Of a stretch of DNA of 64,000 bases, positions 31,404 to 44,784 are shown piece after piece (within the stretch, counting starts at the first letter, position 1; each line of letters begins with the position of its first letter). Both the position numbers and the translations under genes were made by a program. The DNA is from Fistularia commersonii. Its lineage: Eukaryota; Chordata; Actinopteri; Syngnathiformes; Fistulariidae. The stretch lies in the NCBI GenBank assembly GCA_037954325.1, contig JBBMNZ010000054.1, positions 58,501-122,500 on the forward strand, given 5' to 3'. The notes beneath the pieces are model-generated. The model had not been told where the DNA came from. It did not search any database and was given only the letters and a program-made list of their open reading frames with translations.

Positions 31404-31404
<1 letters not shown>
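29479..31404 (-). mobile_element. L1/Tx1-like LINE, 5'-truncated, copy 2
   Basis: Same limits and order as copy 1: RT from the ADD box, C-terminal domain, 3' UTR, TTTTTAATTG end. The 5' junction is again with (CA)n. Confidence 0.86.
30256..31404 (-). pseudogene. LINE ORF2 RT C-terminal part, copy 2
   Basis: One uninterrupted frame of about 380 LINE residues (the apparent extra N-terminal residues are CA repeat). It holds LLADDTTLVLKNEHQVPISV, the KASGLSLNLKKCKL helix, KLNILLQRDLSILGRIYL and GGLKVIELDCLNGTLKVNWL. A short frame downstream (29859-30161) has the CTFCEDNIETTDH motif after a frame break. Fingers, palm motifs A and B and the endonuclease are missing, so it is not functional. Confidence 0.84.
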
Positions 31405-31466
<62 letters not shown>

Positions 31467-31795
31467 ACTCACACACACCTTAATTCCACTCTTTTATATA
31501 CGCATGTCTGGAGTTCCGGGAGCTCGTTCTCAACGTTCTGGGGATAATCATAGCTGTGCTGATAGCATTAGCCGAAACGCCCCCCCCCCCCCCCCCCCCC
31601 CACCACCCCACACACACACATTAGCTCCTCCATTCATTCACATGTACACGCCGGCTGCTCCGGGAGCTCCACGCCGACGTTTCGGGGATCGATGTCCAGA
31701 GAAGGTGCACCATTGCCGGTCCGCGGTGTCCTGTAGACCCCCCCCCTCCATACACACATGCAATACGCCTTGAAACGCATCGCTCGCACCGGCGT
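31405..31795 (+). repeat. (CA)n, poly(C) and module
   Basis: (CA)n at 31405-31475, the core, about 24 C at 31580-31601, and CATGTACACGCCGGCTGCTC. It follows 27084-27400 closely, then switches after GCATCGCTCGCACCGGCG into composite satellite (CTACTGCCCCTAAACTTCCC). Confidence 0.75.
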
Positions 31796-31978
31796 CCTAC
31801 TGCCCCTAAACTTCCCATCCTCTGCCATTGAGAAGAGAAACATTACCTCCGCTCCTCCATTCCTCCGCTTCTCCGCTCCACCGCTCCTCCGCTCCTCCGC
31901 GATGGGCCCTGGTACCCCCCCCCACCTAAACAAACTCTCACACATACACACACGAACACACTCACACAGACACAAAAA

Positions 31979-32025
<47 letters not shown>

Positions 32026-33554
32026 TAACTCATCTTAGCTGTGCTAATAGCATTAGCCGAAACGCATCCACAACCAAACAAACATTAGCTCATCCACTCA
32101 TTCACATGTGTGTGCCCAATGGTCCGGCAGCTCCAATCATACTACCGGGTGATCTATGTCCGTAGAATGCTCACATTAGCCCGTCTAAGGGGTTCTTCTG
32201 CCCCCAAGCTTCCCCGCCTCTGAGAGAAGAAACATTACCTCCGCTCCTCTGCTCCTCCGCTTCTCAGCTCCACCGCTCCTCCGCGATGGGCCCTGGTACT
32301 CCCCCCCCTCCCCCCCACCTAAACAAACTCTCACACAAAATCACTCACACACACACAAAAACACACAAACACACACACACACACATACACACACACCTGA
32401 ACTTATCATAGCTGTGCTAATAGCATTAGCCGAAACGCATTCACAACCAAACAAACATTAGCTAAACCACTCATTCACATGTGTGTGCCCAATGGTACTC
32501 CCTGTCCACGACCCCCCCCCCCACAAAAAGAGCCTCTCACACACACACACACACACAAAGACACTCACACACACACAGACACACACATAATCACATACAC
32601 ATACCTTAAGTCTTCATAGCTGTGCTAATAGCTTTAGCCGAAACGCATCCACAACCAAACAAACATTAGCTCATCCACTCATTCACATGTGTGTGCCCTG
32701 GTACTCCGTGTCCGCGACCCCCCCCCCACCAAAACAAACTATCACACACATACACAAAGACACTCACACACACACACACACTGACACACATACACACATT
32801 AAGTCATCATAGCTGTGCTAGTAGCATTAGCCGAATGCATCCACAACCAAACAAACATTAGCTCATCCACTCATTCACATGTGTGTGCCCAATGGTCCGC
32901 TTCTCCGCTCCACCGCTCCTCCGCTATAGGCCCTGGTACTCCCGATCCACAAACACACACAAACACACACACACACACACACACACACAAGAACACAAAA
33001 ACACACAAACACACAAACACCCACACACACACACACCTTAAGTCATCATAGCTGTGCTAATAGCATTAGCCGAAACGCATCCACAACCAAACAAACATTA
33101 GCTCGTCCACTCATTCAAATGTATGTGCCCAGAGGTCCTGGATCTCCGGTCATACGTCCGGGGCATCTATGTCCGGAGAAGGCTCACATTTGCCGGTCTA
33201 AGGGGTCCTGCTGCCCCCAAGCTTCCCCGCCTTTGAGAAGAGAAATATAATATCGCTCCTCCGCTCCTCCGCTTCTCAACACCTCCGCTCCTCCGCTATT
33301 GGCCCTGGTACTCCCGATCCTGCAAACTCATGAGAATTGCGAGAGGTGCTTCTGCTCTCCTCCACTCCTCCGCTTCTCCGCTCCTCCGCTTTTCCGCTTT
33401 GGGCCCTGGAACTCCCGAACCGCTGGATATAAGGGAATCACGGGCTGGGCTTATGCCCTCCTCTGCTCCTCAGCTCATCCGCTCGAGGCCCTGGTACTCC
33501 CTGTCCGCGACCCCCCCCCACCTAAACAAACTCTCACACACACACACAGACACA

Positions 33555-33590
<36 letters not shown>

Positions 33591-34390
33591 TGCAAACCTT
33601 AACTCATCATAGCTGTGCTAATAGCATTAGCCGAAACGCATCCACAACTAAACAAACATTAGCTCTTCCACTCATTCACATGTGTGTGCCCAATGGTCCG
33701 GGAGCTCCAATCATACGTCCGGGGGATCTATGTCCGGAGAATGCTCATATTAGCCCATCTAAGGGGTTCTGCTGCCCCCAAGCTTCCCCGCCTCTGAGTG
33801 GAGAAACAATACTTCCGCTACTCCGCTCCTCCGCTTCTCAGCTCCACCGCTCTTCCGCTATGGGCCCTGGTACTCCCCCCCTCCACCTAAATAAACTCTC
33901 ACACATACACACACAAGAACACACTGACACACAAACACACAAAGACACACACACAGCTCAGCTCCACCGCTCCTCCGCTTTGGGCCCTGGAATTCCCGAA
34001 CCGCTTGACATAAGCGAATCACGGGCCGGGCTTCTGCCCTCCTCCGCTCCTCAGCTCATCCGCTCTTGGCACTGGTACTCCCTGTCCGCGACCCCCCCCC
34101 CCCACCAAAACAACCTCACTCACACAAACACACAAAGACACTCACACACACACACAGACACACACACACCTTAAGTCTTCATAGCTGTGCTAATAGCGTT
34201 AGCCGAAAAGCATCCACAACCAAACAAACATTAGCTCATCCAATCATTCACAAGTATGTACCAAGAGGTCCGGGAGCCCCGGTCATACGTCCGGGAGAGC
34301 TATGTCCATAGAAGGCTCATATTGGCCAGTCTAAGGGGTCCTGCTGCCCCAAAGCTTCCCCGCCTTTGAGAAGAGAAACATAAGTCTGCT
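31796..34390. repeat. Composite satellite array (CA/CTCCGC family)
   Basis: Irregular units of about 200-550 bp. Most have: core AGCTGTGCTAATAGCATTAGC; ATTAGCTCATCCACTCATTC; GGGAGCTCCAATCATACGTC; CTGCCCCCAAGCTTCCCCGC; CTCCTCCG block; GGGCCCTGGTACTCC; poly(C); (CA)n. Some units lack the middle part, giving short CA-to-core units (32.4-32.8 kb). I see no gene. Confidence 0.9.
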
Positions 34391-37300
34391 CCTCCGCTCC
34401 TCCGCTCCACCGCTACACCGCTTCTCCGTTCTTCCACTCATCCGCTCCACCGCTGATCCGCTCCGGGCCTTAGTACTCCAGAACTGCTGGACATAAGCGA
34501 ATCAGGCTCCAAGCCCTGTTACTCCCTATCCGCGGGACTCTGTCGAAATATGGACCGTGCTTCCCCTCTCCTCCACTCCTCCGCTCCTCCGCTCTTCCGC
34601 TCCTCCTCTCCTCCGCTCCTCCGCTTCTCCGCTCCTCCGCTCCTCCGCTCCTCCGGTACTCCGCTCCTCCGCTCCTCCGATCCTGGCCCTGGTACTCCTG
34701 AACTGCTGGACATAAGCGATTCAGGCTCCAAACCCTGGTACTCCCCTTCCGCGGGACTCAGGCGAATTGTCGGACGGGCTTCCGCTCTCCTCCGCTCCTC
34801 CGCTCCTCTGCTCTTCCGCTCCTCCGCTCCTCCGCTCCTCCGCTCCTCCGCTCCTCCGCTCCTCCGCTCCTCCGCTCCTCCGCTTCTCCGTTCTTCCGCT
34901 CATCCGCTCCGCCGCTCATCCGCTGCTGGCCCTGGTACTCCTGAACTGCTGGACCTGGGCGAAACAAGCTCCAGGCCCTGGTACTCCCTCTCCGCGGGAC
35001 TCAGGTGAATTGTCGGCCGGGCTTCCGCTCTCCTCCGCTTCTCTTCTCATCCGCTCCTCCGCTCCTCCGCTCAAGTTCCTGGTACTCCTGACCGTTGGAT
35101 ATAAGTGAACCTGCTCAAGGCCCTGGTACTCCCAATCCGCGGGACTCTGGCGAAATGTGGACCGTGCTTCCCCTCTCCTCCGCTCCTCCACTCATCCGCC
35201 CCTCCGCTCCTTTGCTCCTCCGCTCCTCCGCAATGGCCCTGGTACTCCTGAACTGCTGAACATCATTTAATCACGCTACAGGCCCTGGTACTCCCTTTCT
35301 CCGGGATTTAGGCATATTGTGGTCCATGCTTCCGCTCTCCTCCGCTCCTCCGCGCCTCTGCTCCTCCGCTCCTCCGCTCCTCCGCTTCTCCGTTCTTCCG
35401 CTCATCCGCTCCGCCGCTCATCCGCTCCTGTCCCTGGTACTCCTGAACTGCTGGACCTGGGTGAATCAGGCTCCAGGCCCTGGTACTCCCTCTCCGCGGG
35501 ACTCAGGTGTATTGTCGGCCGGGCTTCCGCTCTCTTCCGCTTCTCCTCTCATCCGCTCCTCCGCTCCTCCGCTCCTCCGCTCCTTTGCTCCTCCGCTCCA
35601 CCGCTTCTCCGTTCTTCCGCTCATCCGCTCTGCCGCTCATCCGCTCCTGTCCCTGGTACTCCTGAACTGCTGGACATAAGCGATTCAGGCTCCAGACCCT
35701 GGTACTCCCCTTCCGCGGGACTCAAGCGAATTGTCGGCCGGGCTTCCGCTCACCTCCGCTCCTCCGCTCCTCCGCTCCTCCGCTCCTCCTCTCTGGGCCC
35801 TGGTACTCCTGAACTGCTTGCCATAGGCATATAAGGCTCCAGGCCCTGGTGCTCCCAATCCGCGGGCTTCCGCTCACCTCCGCTCCTCCGCTCATCCGCT
35901 CATCCGCTCCTCCGCTCCCCCGCTCCTCCGCTCAAGGCCCTGGTACTCCCGAACCGCTGGACATAAGCGAATCATGCTCCAGTTTCCTGGTACTCCCTAT
36001 CCGTGTGACTTAGGCGAATTGTCGGCCGGGCTTCCGCTCACCTCCGCTCCTCCGCTCCTCCGCTCCTCCGCTCCTCCGCTCCTCCGCTCCTCCGCTCTTC
36101 TGCTCATCTGCTCCTCCGCTCCCCCGCTCCAGGCCCTGGTACTCCCAATCCGCGGGACTTAGGCGAATTGTCGGCCGGGCTTCCGCTCTCCTCCGCTTCT
36201 CCTCTCATCCGCTCCTCCGCTCCTCCGCTCCGGGCCCTGGTACTCCTGAACTGCTAGACATAAGCGATTCAGGCTGAAGGCCCTGGTAATCCCCTTTCGC
36301 AGGACTCAGGAGAATTGTCGGCTGGGCTTCCGATCTCTTCCGCTTCTCCCCTCCTCCGCACCTCCGCTCCTCCGCTCCTCTGCTCATCTGCTCCTCCGCT
36401 CCCCCGCTCCAGGCCCTGGTACTCCCAATCCGCGGGACTTAGGCGAATTGTCGGCCGGGCTTCCGCTCTCCTCCGCTCCTCCGCTCCTCCACTCCTTCGC
36501 TCCTCCGCTCCGGCCCTGGTACTCCTGAACTGCTGGACATAAGCGAAACAGGCTCCAGGCCCTGGTACTCCCTTTCCGCGGGACTTAGGCGAATATTCGG
36601 CCGGGCTTCCGCTCACCTCCGCTCCTCCGCTCCTCCGCTCCTCCGCTCCTCCGCTCCTCCTCTCTGGGCCCTGGTACTCCTGAACTGCTTGCCATAGGCA
36701 TATCAGGCTCCAGGCCCTGGTACTCCCAATCCGCGGGACTAAGGCAAAAAGTGGGCCGGGCTCCCGCTCTCCTCCGCTCCTCCGCTCCTCCACTCATCCA
36801 ACCCTCCGCTCCTCCGCTCCTCCATTCTGGCCCTGGTACTAGTGAACTGCTGGACATAAGCGAATTAGGTTCCAGGCCCTGGTACTCCCTCTCCGCGGGA
36901 CTTAGGCGAATTTTTGGCCGGGCTTCCGCTCTCCTCCGCTCTTCCGCTCCTCCGGTCATCCGCTCCGGGCCCTGGTACTCCGGACCGCTTGACATAAGTG
37001 AATCAGGCTCCCAGCCCTGGTACTCACAATCCGCGCGACATAGGGGAAATGTGGGCCGGGCTTCCGCTCTCCTCCGCTCCTCCGCTCCTCCGCTCCTCCG
37101 CTCATCCGCTCCTCCGCTCATCCGCTCATCCGCTCCTCCGCTCCTTCGATCCTCCGCTCCAGGCCCTGGTACTCCTGAACTGCTGGACATAAGCGAATCA
37201 GGCTCCAGGCCCTGGTACTCCCTCTCCGCGGGACTCAGGCGAATTGCCGGCCGGGCTACCGCTCTCCTCCACTCCTCCGCTCATCCACTCATCCGCCCCT

Positions 37301-40300
37301 CCGCTCCTCCGCTCCTCCGCACATGGCCCTGGTACTCCTGAATTGCTGAACATCATTAAATCACGCATCAGGCCCTGGTACTCCCTTTCCGCGGGACTCA
37401 GGCGAATTGTCGGCAGGATTCCGCTCTCCTCCGCTCCTCCGCTCCTCGGCTCCTCCCCACCTCCGCTCCTCCGCTCCTCCGCTCCTCCGCTTCTCCCCTC
37501 CTCCACTCCTCCGCTCCTCCGCTCCACCGCTCATCCGCTCATCCGCTCCTCCGCTCCTCCGCTCCTCCGCTCTGGGCCCTGGTACTCCTGAACTGCTTGC
37601 CATAAGCGAATCAGGCTCCAGGCCCTGGTACTCCCTTTCCGCGGGACTTAGGCGAATTGTCGGCCGGGCTTCCGCTCTCCTCCGCTTCTCCTCTCATCCG
37701 CTCCGCCGCTCGTCCGCTCCGGGCCCTGGTACTCCTGAACTGCTAGACATAAGCGAATCAGGCTCCAGGTCCTGTTACTCCCTCTCCGCGGGACTTAGGC
37801 GAATTGTTTGCCGGGCTACCGCTCTCCTCCGCTCCTCCGCTCTTCCGCTCCCCCGCTCCGGGCCCTGGTACTCCGGACCGCTTGACATAAGTGTATCAGG
37901 CTCCAAGCCCTGGTACTCCCAATCCGCGGGACATAGGGGAAATGTGGGCCGGCCTTCCGCTCTCCTCCGCTCCTCCGCTCCTCCGCTCCTCCGCTCATCC
38001 GCTCATCCGCTCATCCGCTCATCCGCTCATCCGCTCATCCGCTCATCCGCTCCTGCGCTCCTCCGCTCCTCCGCTCCTGGCCCTGGTACTCCTGAACTGC
38101 TGGACATAAGCGACTCAGGTTCTAGGCCCTGGTACTCCTTCTCCGTGGGACTCAGGCGAATTGCCGGCCGGGCTTCCGCTCTCCTCAGCTCATCCGCTCA
38201 TCCGCTCATCCGCTCATCCTCTCATCCGCTCCTCCGCTCCTCCGCTCCTCCGCTCCTCCGCTCCACCGCTCCGGCCCTGGTACTCCTGAACTGCTGGACA
38301 TAAGCGAATCAGGCTCCAGGCCCTGGTACTCCCTCTCCGCGGGACTAAGGCGAATTGTCGGCCGGGCTTCCGCTCTCCTCCGCCTCTCCGCTCCTCCGCT
38401 CCTCCGCTCCTCCGCTCCTCCGCTCTAGGCCCTGGTACTCCTGAACTGCTTGCCATAAGCGAATCAGGCTCCAGGCCCTGGTACTCCCAATCCGCGGGAC
38501 TCAGGCGAAATGTGGGCCGGTCTTCCGCTTTCCTCCCCACCTCCGCTCCTCCACTCATCCGCTCCTCCGCTCTTCCGCACCTGGGCCTGGTACACCTGAA
38601 TTTCTGAACATCATTAAATCACGCTTCTGGCCCTGGTACTCCCTCTCCGTGGGACTTAGGCGAATTGTTGGCCGGGCTTCCGCTCTCCTCCGCTCCTCCG
38701 CTCCTCCGCACCTGGGCCCGGTTCTCCTGAACTGCTTGCCATAAGCGAATCAGGCTCCAGGCCCTGGTACTCCCTTTCCGCGGGACTCAGGCGAGATGTC
38801 GGCCCGATTCCGCTCTCCTCCGCTCATCTGCTCCTCCGCTCCACCGCTTAAACGTTCTTCTGCTCATCTGCTCCTCCGCTCCTCCGCTCCTGGCTCTGGT
38901 ACTCCTGAACTGCTGGACATAAGCGAATCAGGTTCCAGGACCTGGTACTCCCTCTCCGCGGGACTCAGGCAAATTGCCGGCCGGGCTTCCACTCTCCTCA
39001 GCTCATCCGCTTATCCGCTCCTCCGCTCCTCCGTTTCTCCGCTCCGGCCCTGGTACTCCTGAACTGCTGGACATAGCGAATCAGGCTCCTGGCCCTGGTA
39101 CTCCCTCTCCGCGGGACTCAGGCAAATTGCCGGCCGGGCTTCCGCTCTCCTCATCTCATCCGCTTATCCGCTCCTCCGCTCATCCGCTCCTCCGTTTCTC
39201 CGCTCCGGCCCTGGTACTCCTGAACTGCTGGACATAGCGAATCAGGCTCCTGGCCCTGGTACTCCCTCTCCGCGGGACTTAGGCGAATTGTTGGCCGGGC
39301 TTCTGCTCTCCTCCGCTCCTCCGCTCCTCCGCTCCTCCGCTCCTCCGCTCTGGGCCCGGTTCTCCTGAACTGCTTGCCATAAGCGAATCAGGCTCCAGGC
39401 CCTGGTACTCCCTTTCCGCGGGACTCAGGCGAGATGTCGGCCGGATTCCGCTCTCCTCCGCTCGTCCGCCCCTCCGCTCCACCGCTTAAACGTTCTTCTG
39501 CTCATCCGCTCCTCCGCTCCTCCGCTCCTGGCCCTGGTACTCCCCCTAACTGCTGGACAGAAGCGAATCAGGCTCCAGGCCCTGGTACTCCCTCTCCGCT
39601 GGGCTAAGGCGATTTGTCGGCCGGGCTTCCGCACTCCTCCGCTCCTCCGCTCCTCCGCTCCTCCGCTCCTCTGCTCCTCCGCTTCGGGCCCTGGTACTCC
39701 TGAACTGCTTGCCATAAGCGAATCAGGCTCCAGGCCCTGGTACTCCCAATCCGCGGGACTCAGGCGAAATGTGGGCCGGGCTTCCGCTCTCCTCCGCACC
39801 TCCACTCCTCCACTCATCCGCCCCTCCGCTCCTCCGCTCCTCCGCTCCTCCGCTCCTCCGCTCATCCGCTCTGGGCCCTGGTACTCCTGAACTGCTTGCC
39901 ATAAGCGAATCAGGCTCCAGGCCCTGGTACTCCCAATCCGCGGGACTCAGGCGAAATGTGGGCCGGGCTTCCGCTCTCCTCCGCACCTCCACTCCTCCAC
40001 TCATCCGCCCCTCCGCTCCTCCGCTCCTCCGCTCCCCCGCTCCTCCGCTCCTCCGCTCCGCCGCTCTGGGCCCTGGTACTCCTGAACTGCTTGCCATAAG
40101 CGAATCAGGCTCCAGGCCCTGGTACTCCCAATCCGCGGGACTCAGGCGAAATGTGGGCCGGTCTTCCGCTCTCCTCCCCACCTCCGCTCCTCCACTCATC
40201 CGCCCCTCCGCTCCTCCGCACCTCGGCCTGGTACTCCTGAATTGCTGAACATCATTAAATCACGCTTCTGGCCCTGGTACTCCCTTTCCGCGGGACTCAG

Positions 40301-43300
40301 GCGAATTGTCGGCCGGATTCCGCTCTTCTCCGCTCATCCGCTCCTCCGCTCCACCGCTTAAACGTTATTTTGCTCATCCGCTCCTCCGCTCCTCCGCTCC
40401 TGGCCCTGGTACTCCTGAACTGCTGGACATAAGCGAATCAGGCTCTAGGACCTGGTACTCCCTCTCCGCGGGACTAAGGCGAATTGCCGGCCGGGCTTCC
40501 GCTCTCCTCAGCTCATCCGCTTATCCGCTCCTCCGCTCCTCCGCTCCTCCGCTCCTCCGCTCCTCCGCTCCTCCGCTCCTCCGCTCCTCCGCTCCGGCCC
40601 TGGTACTCCTGAACTGCTGGACATAGCGAATCAGGCTCCAGGCCCTGGTACTCCCTCTCCGCGGGACTTAGGCGAATTGTTGGCCGGGCTTCCGCTCTCC
40701 TCCGCTCCTCCGCTCCTCCGCACCTGGGCCCGGTTCTCCTGAACTGCTTGCCATAAGCGAATCAGGCTCCAGGCCCTGGGACTCCCTTTCCGCGGGACTC
40801 AGGCGAGATGTCGGCCGGATTCCACTCTCCTCCGCTCATCCGCTCCTCCGCTCCACCGCTTAAACGTTCTTCTGCTCATCCGCTCCTCCGCTCCTCCGCT
40901 CCTGACCCTGGTACTCCTGAACTGCTGGACATAAGCGAATCAGGCTCCAGGCCCTGGTACCCCCTCTCCGCGGGACTCAGGCGAATTGTTGGCCGGGCTT
41001 CCGCTCTCCTCCGCTCCTCCGCTCCTCCGCTCCTCCGCTCCTCCGCTCCTCCGCTCCTCCGCTCCTCCGCTCTGGGCCCGGTTCTCCTGAACTGCTTGCC
41101 ATAAGCGAATCAGGCTCCAGGCCCTGGTACTCCCTTTCCGCGGGACTCAGGCGAGATGTCGGCCGGATTCCGCTCTCCTCCGCTCGTCCGCCCCTCCGCT
41201 CCACCGCTTAAACGTTATTTTGCTCATCCGCTCCTCCGCTCCTCCGCTCCTGGCCCTGGTACTCCCCCTAACTGCTGGACATAAGCGAATCAGGCTCCAG
41301 GCCCTGGTACTCCCTCTCCGCTGGGCTAAGGCGAATTGTCGGCCGGGCTTCCGCTCTCCTCCGCTCCTCCGCTCCTCCGTTCCTCTGCTCCTCCGCTTCG
41401 GGCCCTGGTACTCCTGAACTGCTTGCCATAAGCGAATCAGGCTCCAGGCCCTGGTACTCCCAATCCGCGGGACTCAGGCGAAATGTGGGCCGGGCTTCCG
41501 CTCTCCTCCGCACCTCCACTCCTCCACTCATCCGCCCCTCCGCTCCTCCGCTCCTCCGCTCCTCCGCTCCTCCGCTCATCCGCTCTGGGCCCTGGTACTC
41601 CTGAACTGCTTGCCATAAGCGAATCAGGCTCCAGGCCCTGGTACTCCCAATCCGCGGGACTCAGGCGAAATGTGGGCCGGGCTTCCGCTCTCCTCCGCAC
41701 CTCCACTCCTCCACTCATCCGCCCCTCCGCTCCTCCGCTCCTCCGCTCCCCCGCTCCTCCGCTCCTCCGCTCCGCCGCTCTGGGCCCTGGTACTCCTGAA
41801 CTGCTTGCCATAAGCGAATCAGGCTCCAGGCCCTGGTACTCCCAATCCGCGGGACTCAGGCGAAATGTGGGCCGGTCTTCCGCTCTCCTCCCCACCTCCG
41901 CTCCTCCACTCATCCGCCCCTCCGCTCCTCCGCACCTCGGCCTGGTACTCCTGAATTGCTGAACATCATTAAATCACGCTTCTGGCCCTGGTACTCCCTT
42001 TCCGCGGGACTCAGGCGAATTGTCGGCCGGATTCCGCTCTTCTCCGCTCATCCGCTCCTCCGCTCCACCGCTTAAACGTTATTTTGCTCATCCGCTCCTC
42101 CGCTCCTCCGCTCCTGGCCCTGGTACTCCTGAACTGCTGGACATAAGCGAATCAGGCTCCAGGACCTGGTACTCCCTCTCCGCGGGACTAAGGCGAATTG
42201 CCGGCCGGGTTTCCGCTCTCCTCAGCTCATCCGCTTATCCGCTCCTCCGCTCCTCCGCTCCTCCGCTCCTCCGCTCCGGCCCTGGTACTCCTGAACTGCT
42301 GGACATAGCGAATCAGGCTCCAGGCCCTGGTACTCCCTCTCCGCGGGACTTAGGCGAATTGTTGGCCGGGCTTCTGCTCTCCTCCGCTCCTCCGCTCCTC
42401 CGCTCCTCCGCTCCTCCGCTCTGGGCCCGGTTCTCCTGAACTGCTTGCCATAAGCGAATCAGGCTCCAGGCCCTGGTACTCCCTTTCCGCGGGACTCAGG
42501 CGAGATGTCGGCCGGATTCCGCTCTCCTCCGCTCGTCCGCCCCTCCGCTCCACCGCTTAAACGTTCTTCTGCTCATCCGCTCCTCCGCTCCTCCGCTCCT
42601 GGCCCTGGTACTCCCCCTAACTGCTGGACATAAGCGAATCAGGCTCCAGGCCCTGGTACTCCCTCTCCGCTGGGCTAAGGCGAATTGTCGGCCGGGCTTC
42701 CGCTCTCCTCCGCTCCTCCGCTCCTCCGCTCCTCCGCTCCTCTGCTCCTCCGCTTCGGGCCCTGGTACTCCTGAACTGCTTGCCATAAGCGAATCAGGCT
42801 CCAGGCCCTGGTACTCCCAATCCGCGGGACTCAGGCGAAATGTGGGCCGGGCTTCCGCTCTCCTCCGCACCTCCACTCCTCCACTCATCCGCCCCTCCGC
42901 TCCTCCGCTCCTCCGCTCCTCCGCTCCTCCGCTCCTCCGCTCCTCCGCTCCTCCGCTCATCCGCTCTGGGCCCTGGTACTCCTGAACTGCTTGCCATAAG
43001 CGAATCAGGCTCCAGGCCCTGGTACTCCCAATCCGCGGGACTCAGGCGAAATGTGGGCCGGGCTTCCGCTCTCCTCCGCACCTCCACTCCTCCACTCATC
43101 CGCCCCTCCGCTCCTCCGCTCCTCCGCTCCCCCGCTCCTCCGCTCCGCCGCTCTGGGCCCTGGTACTCCTGAACTGCTTGCCATAAGCGAATCAGGCTCC
43201 AGGCCCTGGTACTCCCAATCCGCGGGACTCAGGCGAAATGTGGGCCGGTCTTCCGCTCTCCTCCCCACCTCCGCTCCTCCACTCATCCGCCCCTCCGCTC

Positions 43301-44145
43301 CTCCGCACCTCGGCCTGGTACTCCTGAATTGCTGAACATCATTAAATCACGCTTCTGGCCCTGGTACTCCCTTTCCGCGGGACTCAGGCGAATTGTCGGC
43401 CGGATTCCGCTCTCCTCCGCTCATCCGCTCCTCCGCTCCACCGCTTAAACGTTATTTTGCTCATCCGCTCCTCCGCTCCTCCGCTCCTGGCCCTGGTACT
43501 CCTGAACTGCTGGACATAAGCGAATCAGGCTCCAGGACCTGGTACTCCCTCTCCGCGGGACTAAGGCGAATTGCCGGCCGGGCTTCCGCTCTCCTCAGCT
43601 CATCCGCTTATCCGCTCCTCCGCTCCTCCGCTCCTCCGCTCCTCCGCTCCTCCGCTCCGGCCCTGGTACTCCTGAACTGCTGGACATAGCGAATCAGGCT
43701 CCAGGCCCTGGTACTCCCTCTCCGCGGGACTTAGGCGAATTGTTGGCCGGGCTTCCGCTCTCCTCCGCTCCTCCGCTCCTCCGCACCTGGGCCCGGTTCT
43801 CCTGAACTGCTTGCCATAAGCGAATCAGGCTCCAGGCCCTGGGACTCCCTTTCCGCGGGACTCAGGCGAGATGTCGGCCGGATTCCACTCTCCTCCGCTC
43901 ATCCGCTCCTCCGCTCCGCCGCTTAAACGTTCTTCTGCTCATCCGCTCCTCCGCTCCTCCGCTCCTGACCCTGGTACTCCTGAACTGCTGGACATAAGCG
44001 AATCAGGCTCCAGGCCCTGGTACCCCCTCTCCGCGGGACTCAGGCGAATTGTTGGCCGGGCTTCCGCTCTCCTCCGCTCCTCCGCTCCTCCGCTCCTCCG
44101 CTCCCCCGCTCCTCCGCTCCTCCGCTCCTCCTCTCTTCCGCTCCG
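34391..44145. repeat. GC-rich satellite array with CTCCTCCG core
   Basis: Dozens of monomers of roughly 140-200 bp. Each has GGCCCTGGTACTCCTGAACT, GCTGGACATAAGCGAATCAG, a second GGCCCTGGTACTCC, CCGCGGGACTCAGGCGAA, GGCCGGGCTTCCGCTCTCC and a variable run of the 8-bp unit CTCCTCCG. Variants carry ATTGCTGAACATCATTAAAT, GCTTGCCATAAGCG or CACCGCTTAAACGTT. (CA)n is absent. Long open frames occur on both strands (for example 37407-38303), but an 8-bp repeat without stops is open in all frames. I find no gene. Confidence 0.92.
39279..44145. repeat. Higher-order repeat block within the satellite
   Basis: Matching variant monomers recur at fixed offsets. The blocks at 39769, 41483 and 42840 are offset by 1714 and 1357 bp; those at 40306, 42020 and 43393 by 1714 and 1373 bp. 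A variant at 40808 recurs at 43871 but not in the middle unit. So there are three higher-order units, and the middle one lacks about 350 bp. Confidence 0.85.
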
Positions 44146-44713
44146 GGCCCTTGAACTCCCGATATGCGGGACTTCGGTGAATTCCGGGCCAGTCTTCTGC
44201 TCTTCTGCTCTCCTCCCCCCCTCCGCTTCTTTGCTCCCCCGCTTTTGACCCTGGAAATCCCGAACCGGGCCGGGCTTCTGCTCTCCGCCTCTCCTCTGCT
44301 CATTCGCTCCAGGCCCTGGCACTCCCTGTCATCCAGTCATTCGCATGTGCGTGCCCGGAAGTCCGGGAGCTCCACTCAACCGTCCGGGGGATACGGGTAA
44401 GGGGTCCTGCCCCCCCCCCCCTTGCCGCCTCTGAGAAGAGAAACATCTCCGCTCCTCCGCTCCTCCGCTTCTCAAGTCCTCCGCTCCTCCGCTGCGGAAC
44501 CAGGTACTACCGATCCGCCAGACTCAGGTGAATTGCGGACAGGGCTTTTGCTGTCCTCCGCTCCTCCGCTTTGTGCCCTGGAACTCCCGAACCGCTGGAC
44601 ATAAGCGAATCACGGTCCGGGCTTCTGCCCTCCTCCGCTCCTCACCTCATCCGCTCCAGGCCCTGGTACTCCCAGTACGCGGGAACCCCCCCCCCCACCC
44701 ACCAAAACAAACT

Positions 44714-44784
<71 letters not shown>

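Noticed and set aside
31504..31773. Proline-rich peptide frames spanning poly(C) near the LINE modules (also 27.1 and 47.7 kb)
   Set aside because: They cross homopolymers of different length between duplicated copies, so the frame is not conserved.
37407..38303. 298-codon open frame, and similar long frames throughout 34.4-44.2 kb on both strands
   Set aside because: They are translations of the CTCCTCCG satellite, which lacks stop codons in all six frames; the peptides are cyclic RSSAPPLL or EERRSGGA.
34391..44145. CRISPR-like array
   Set aside because: Monomers are tandem without unique spacers, the context is eukaryotic, and no cas genes are present.
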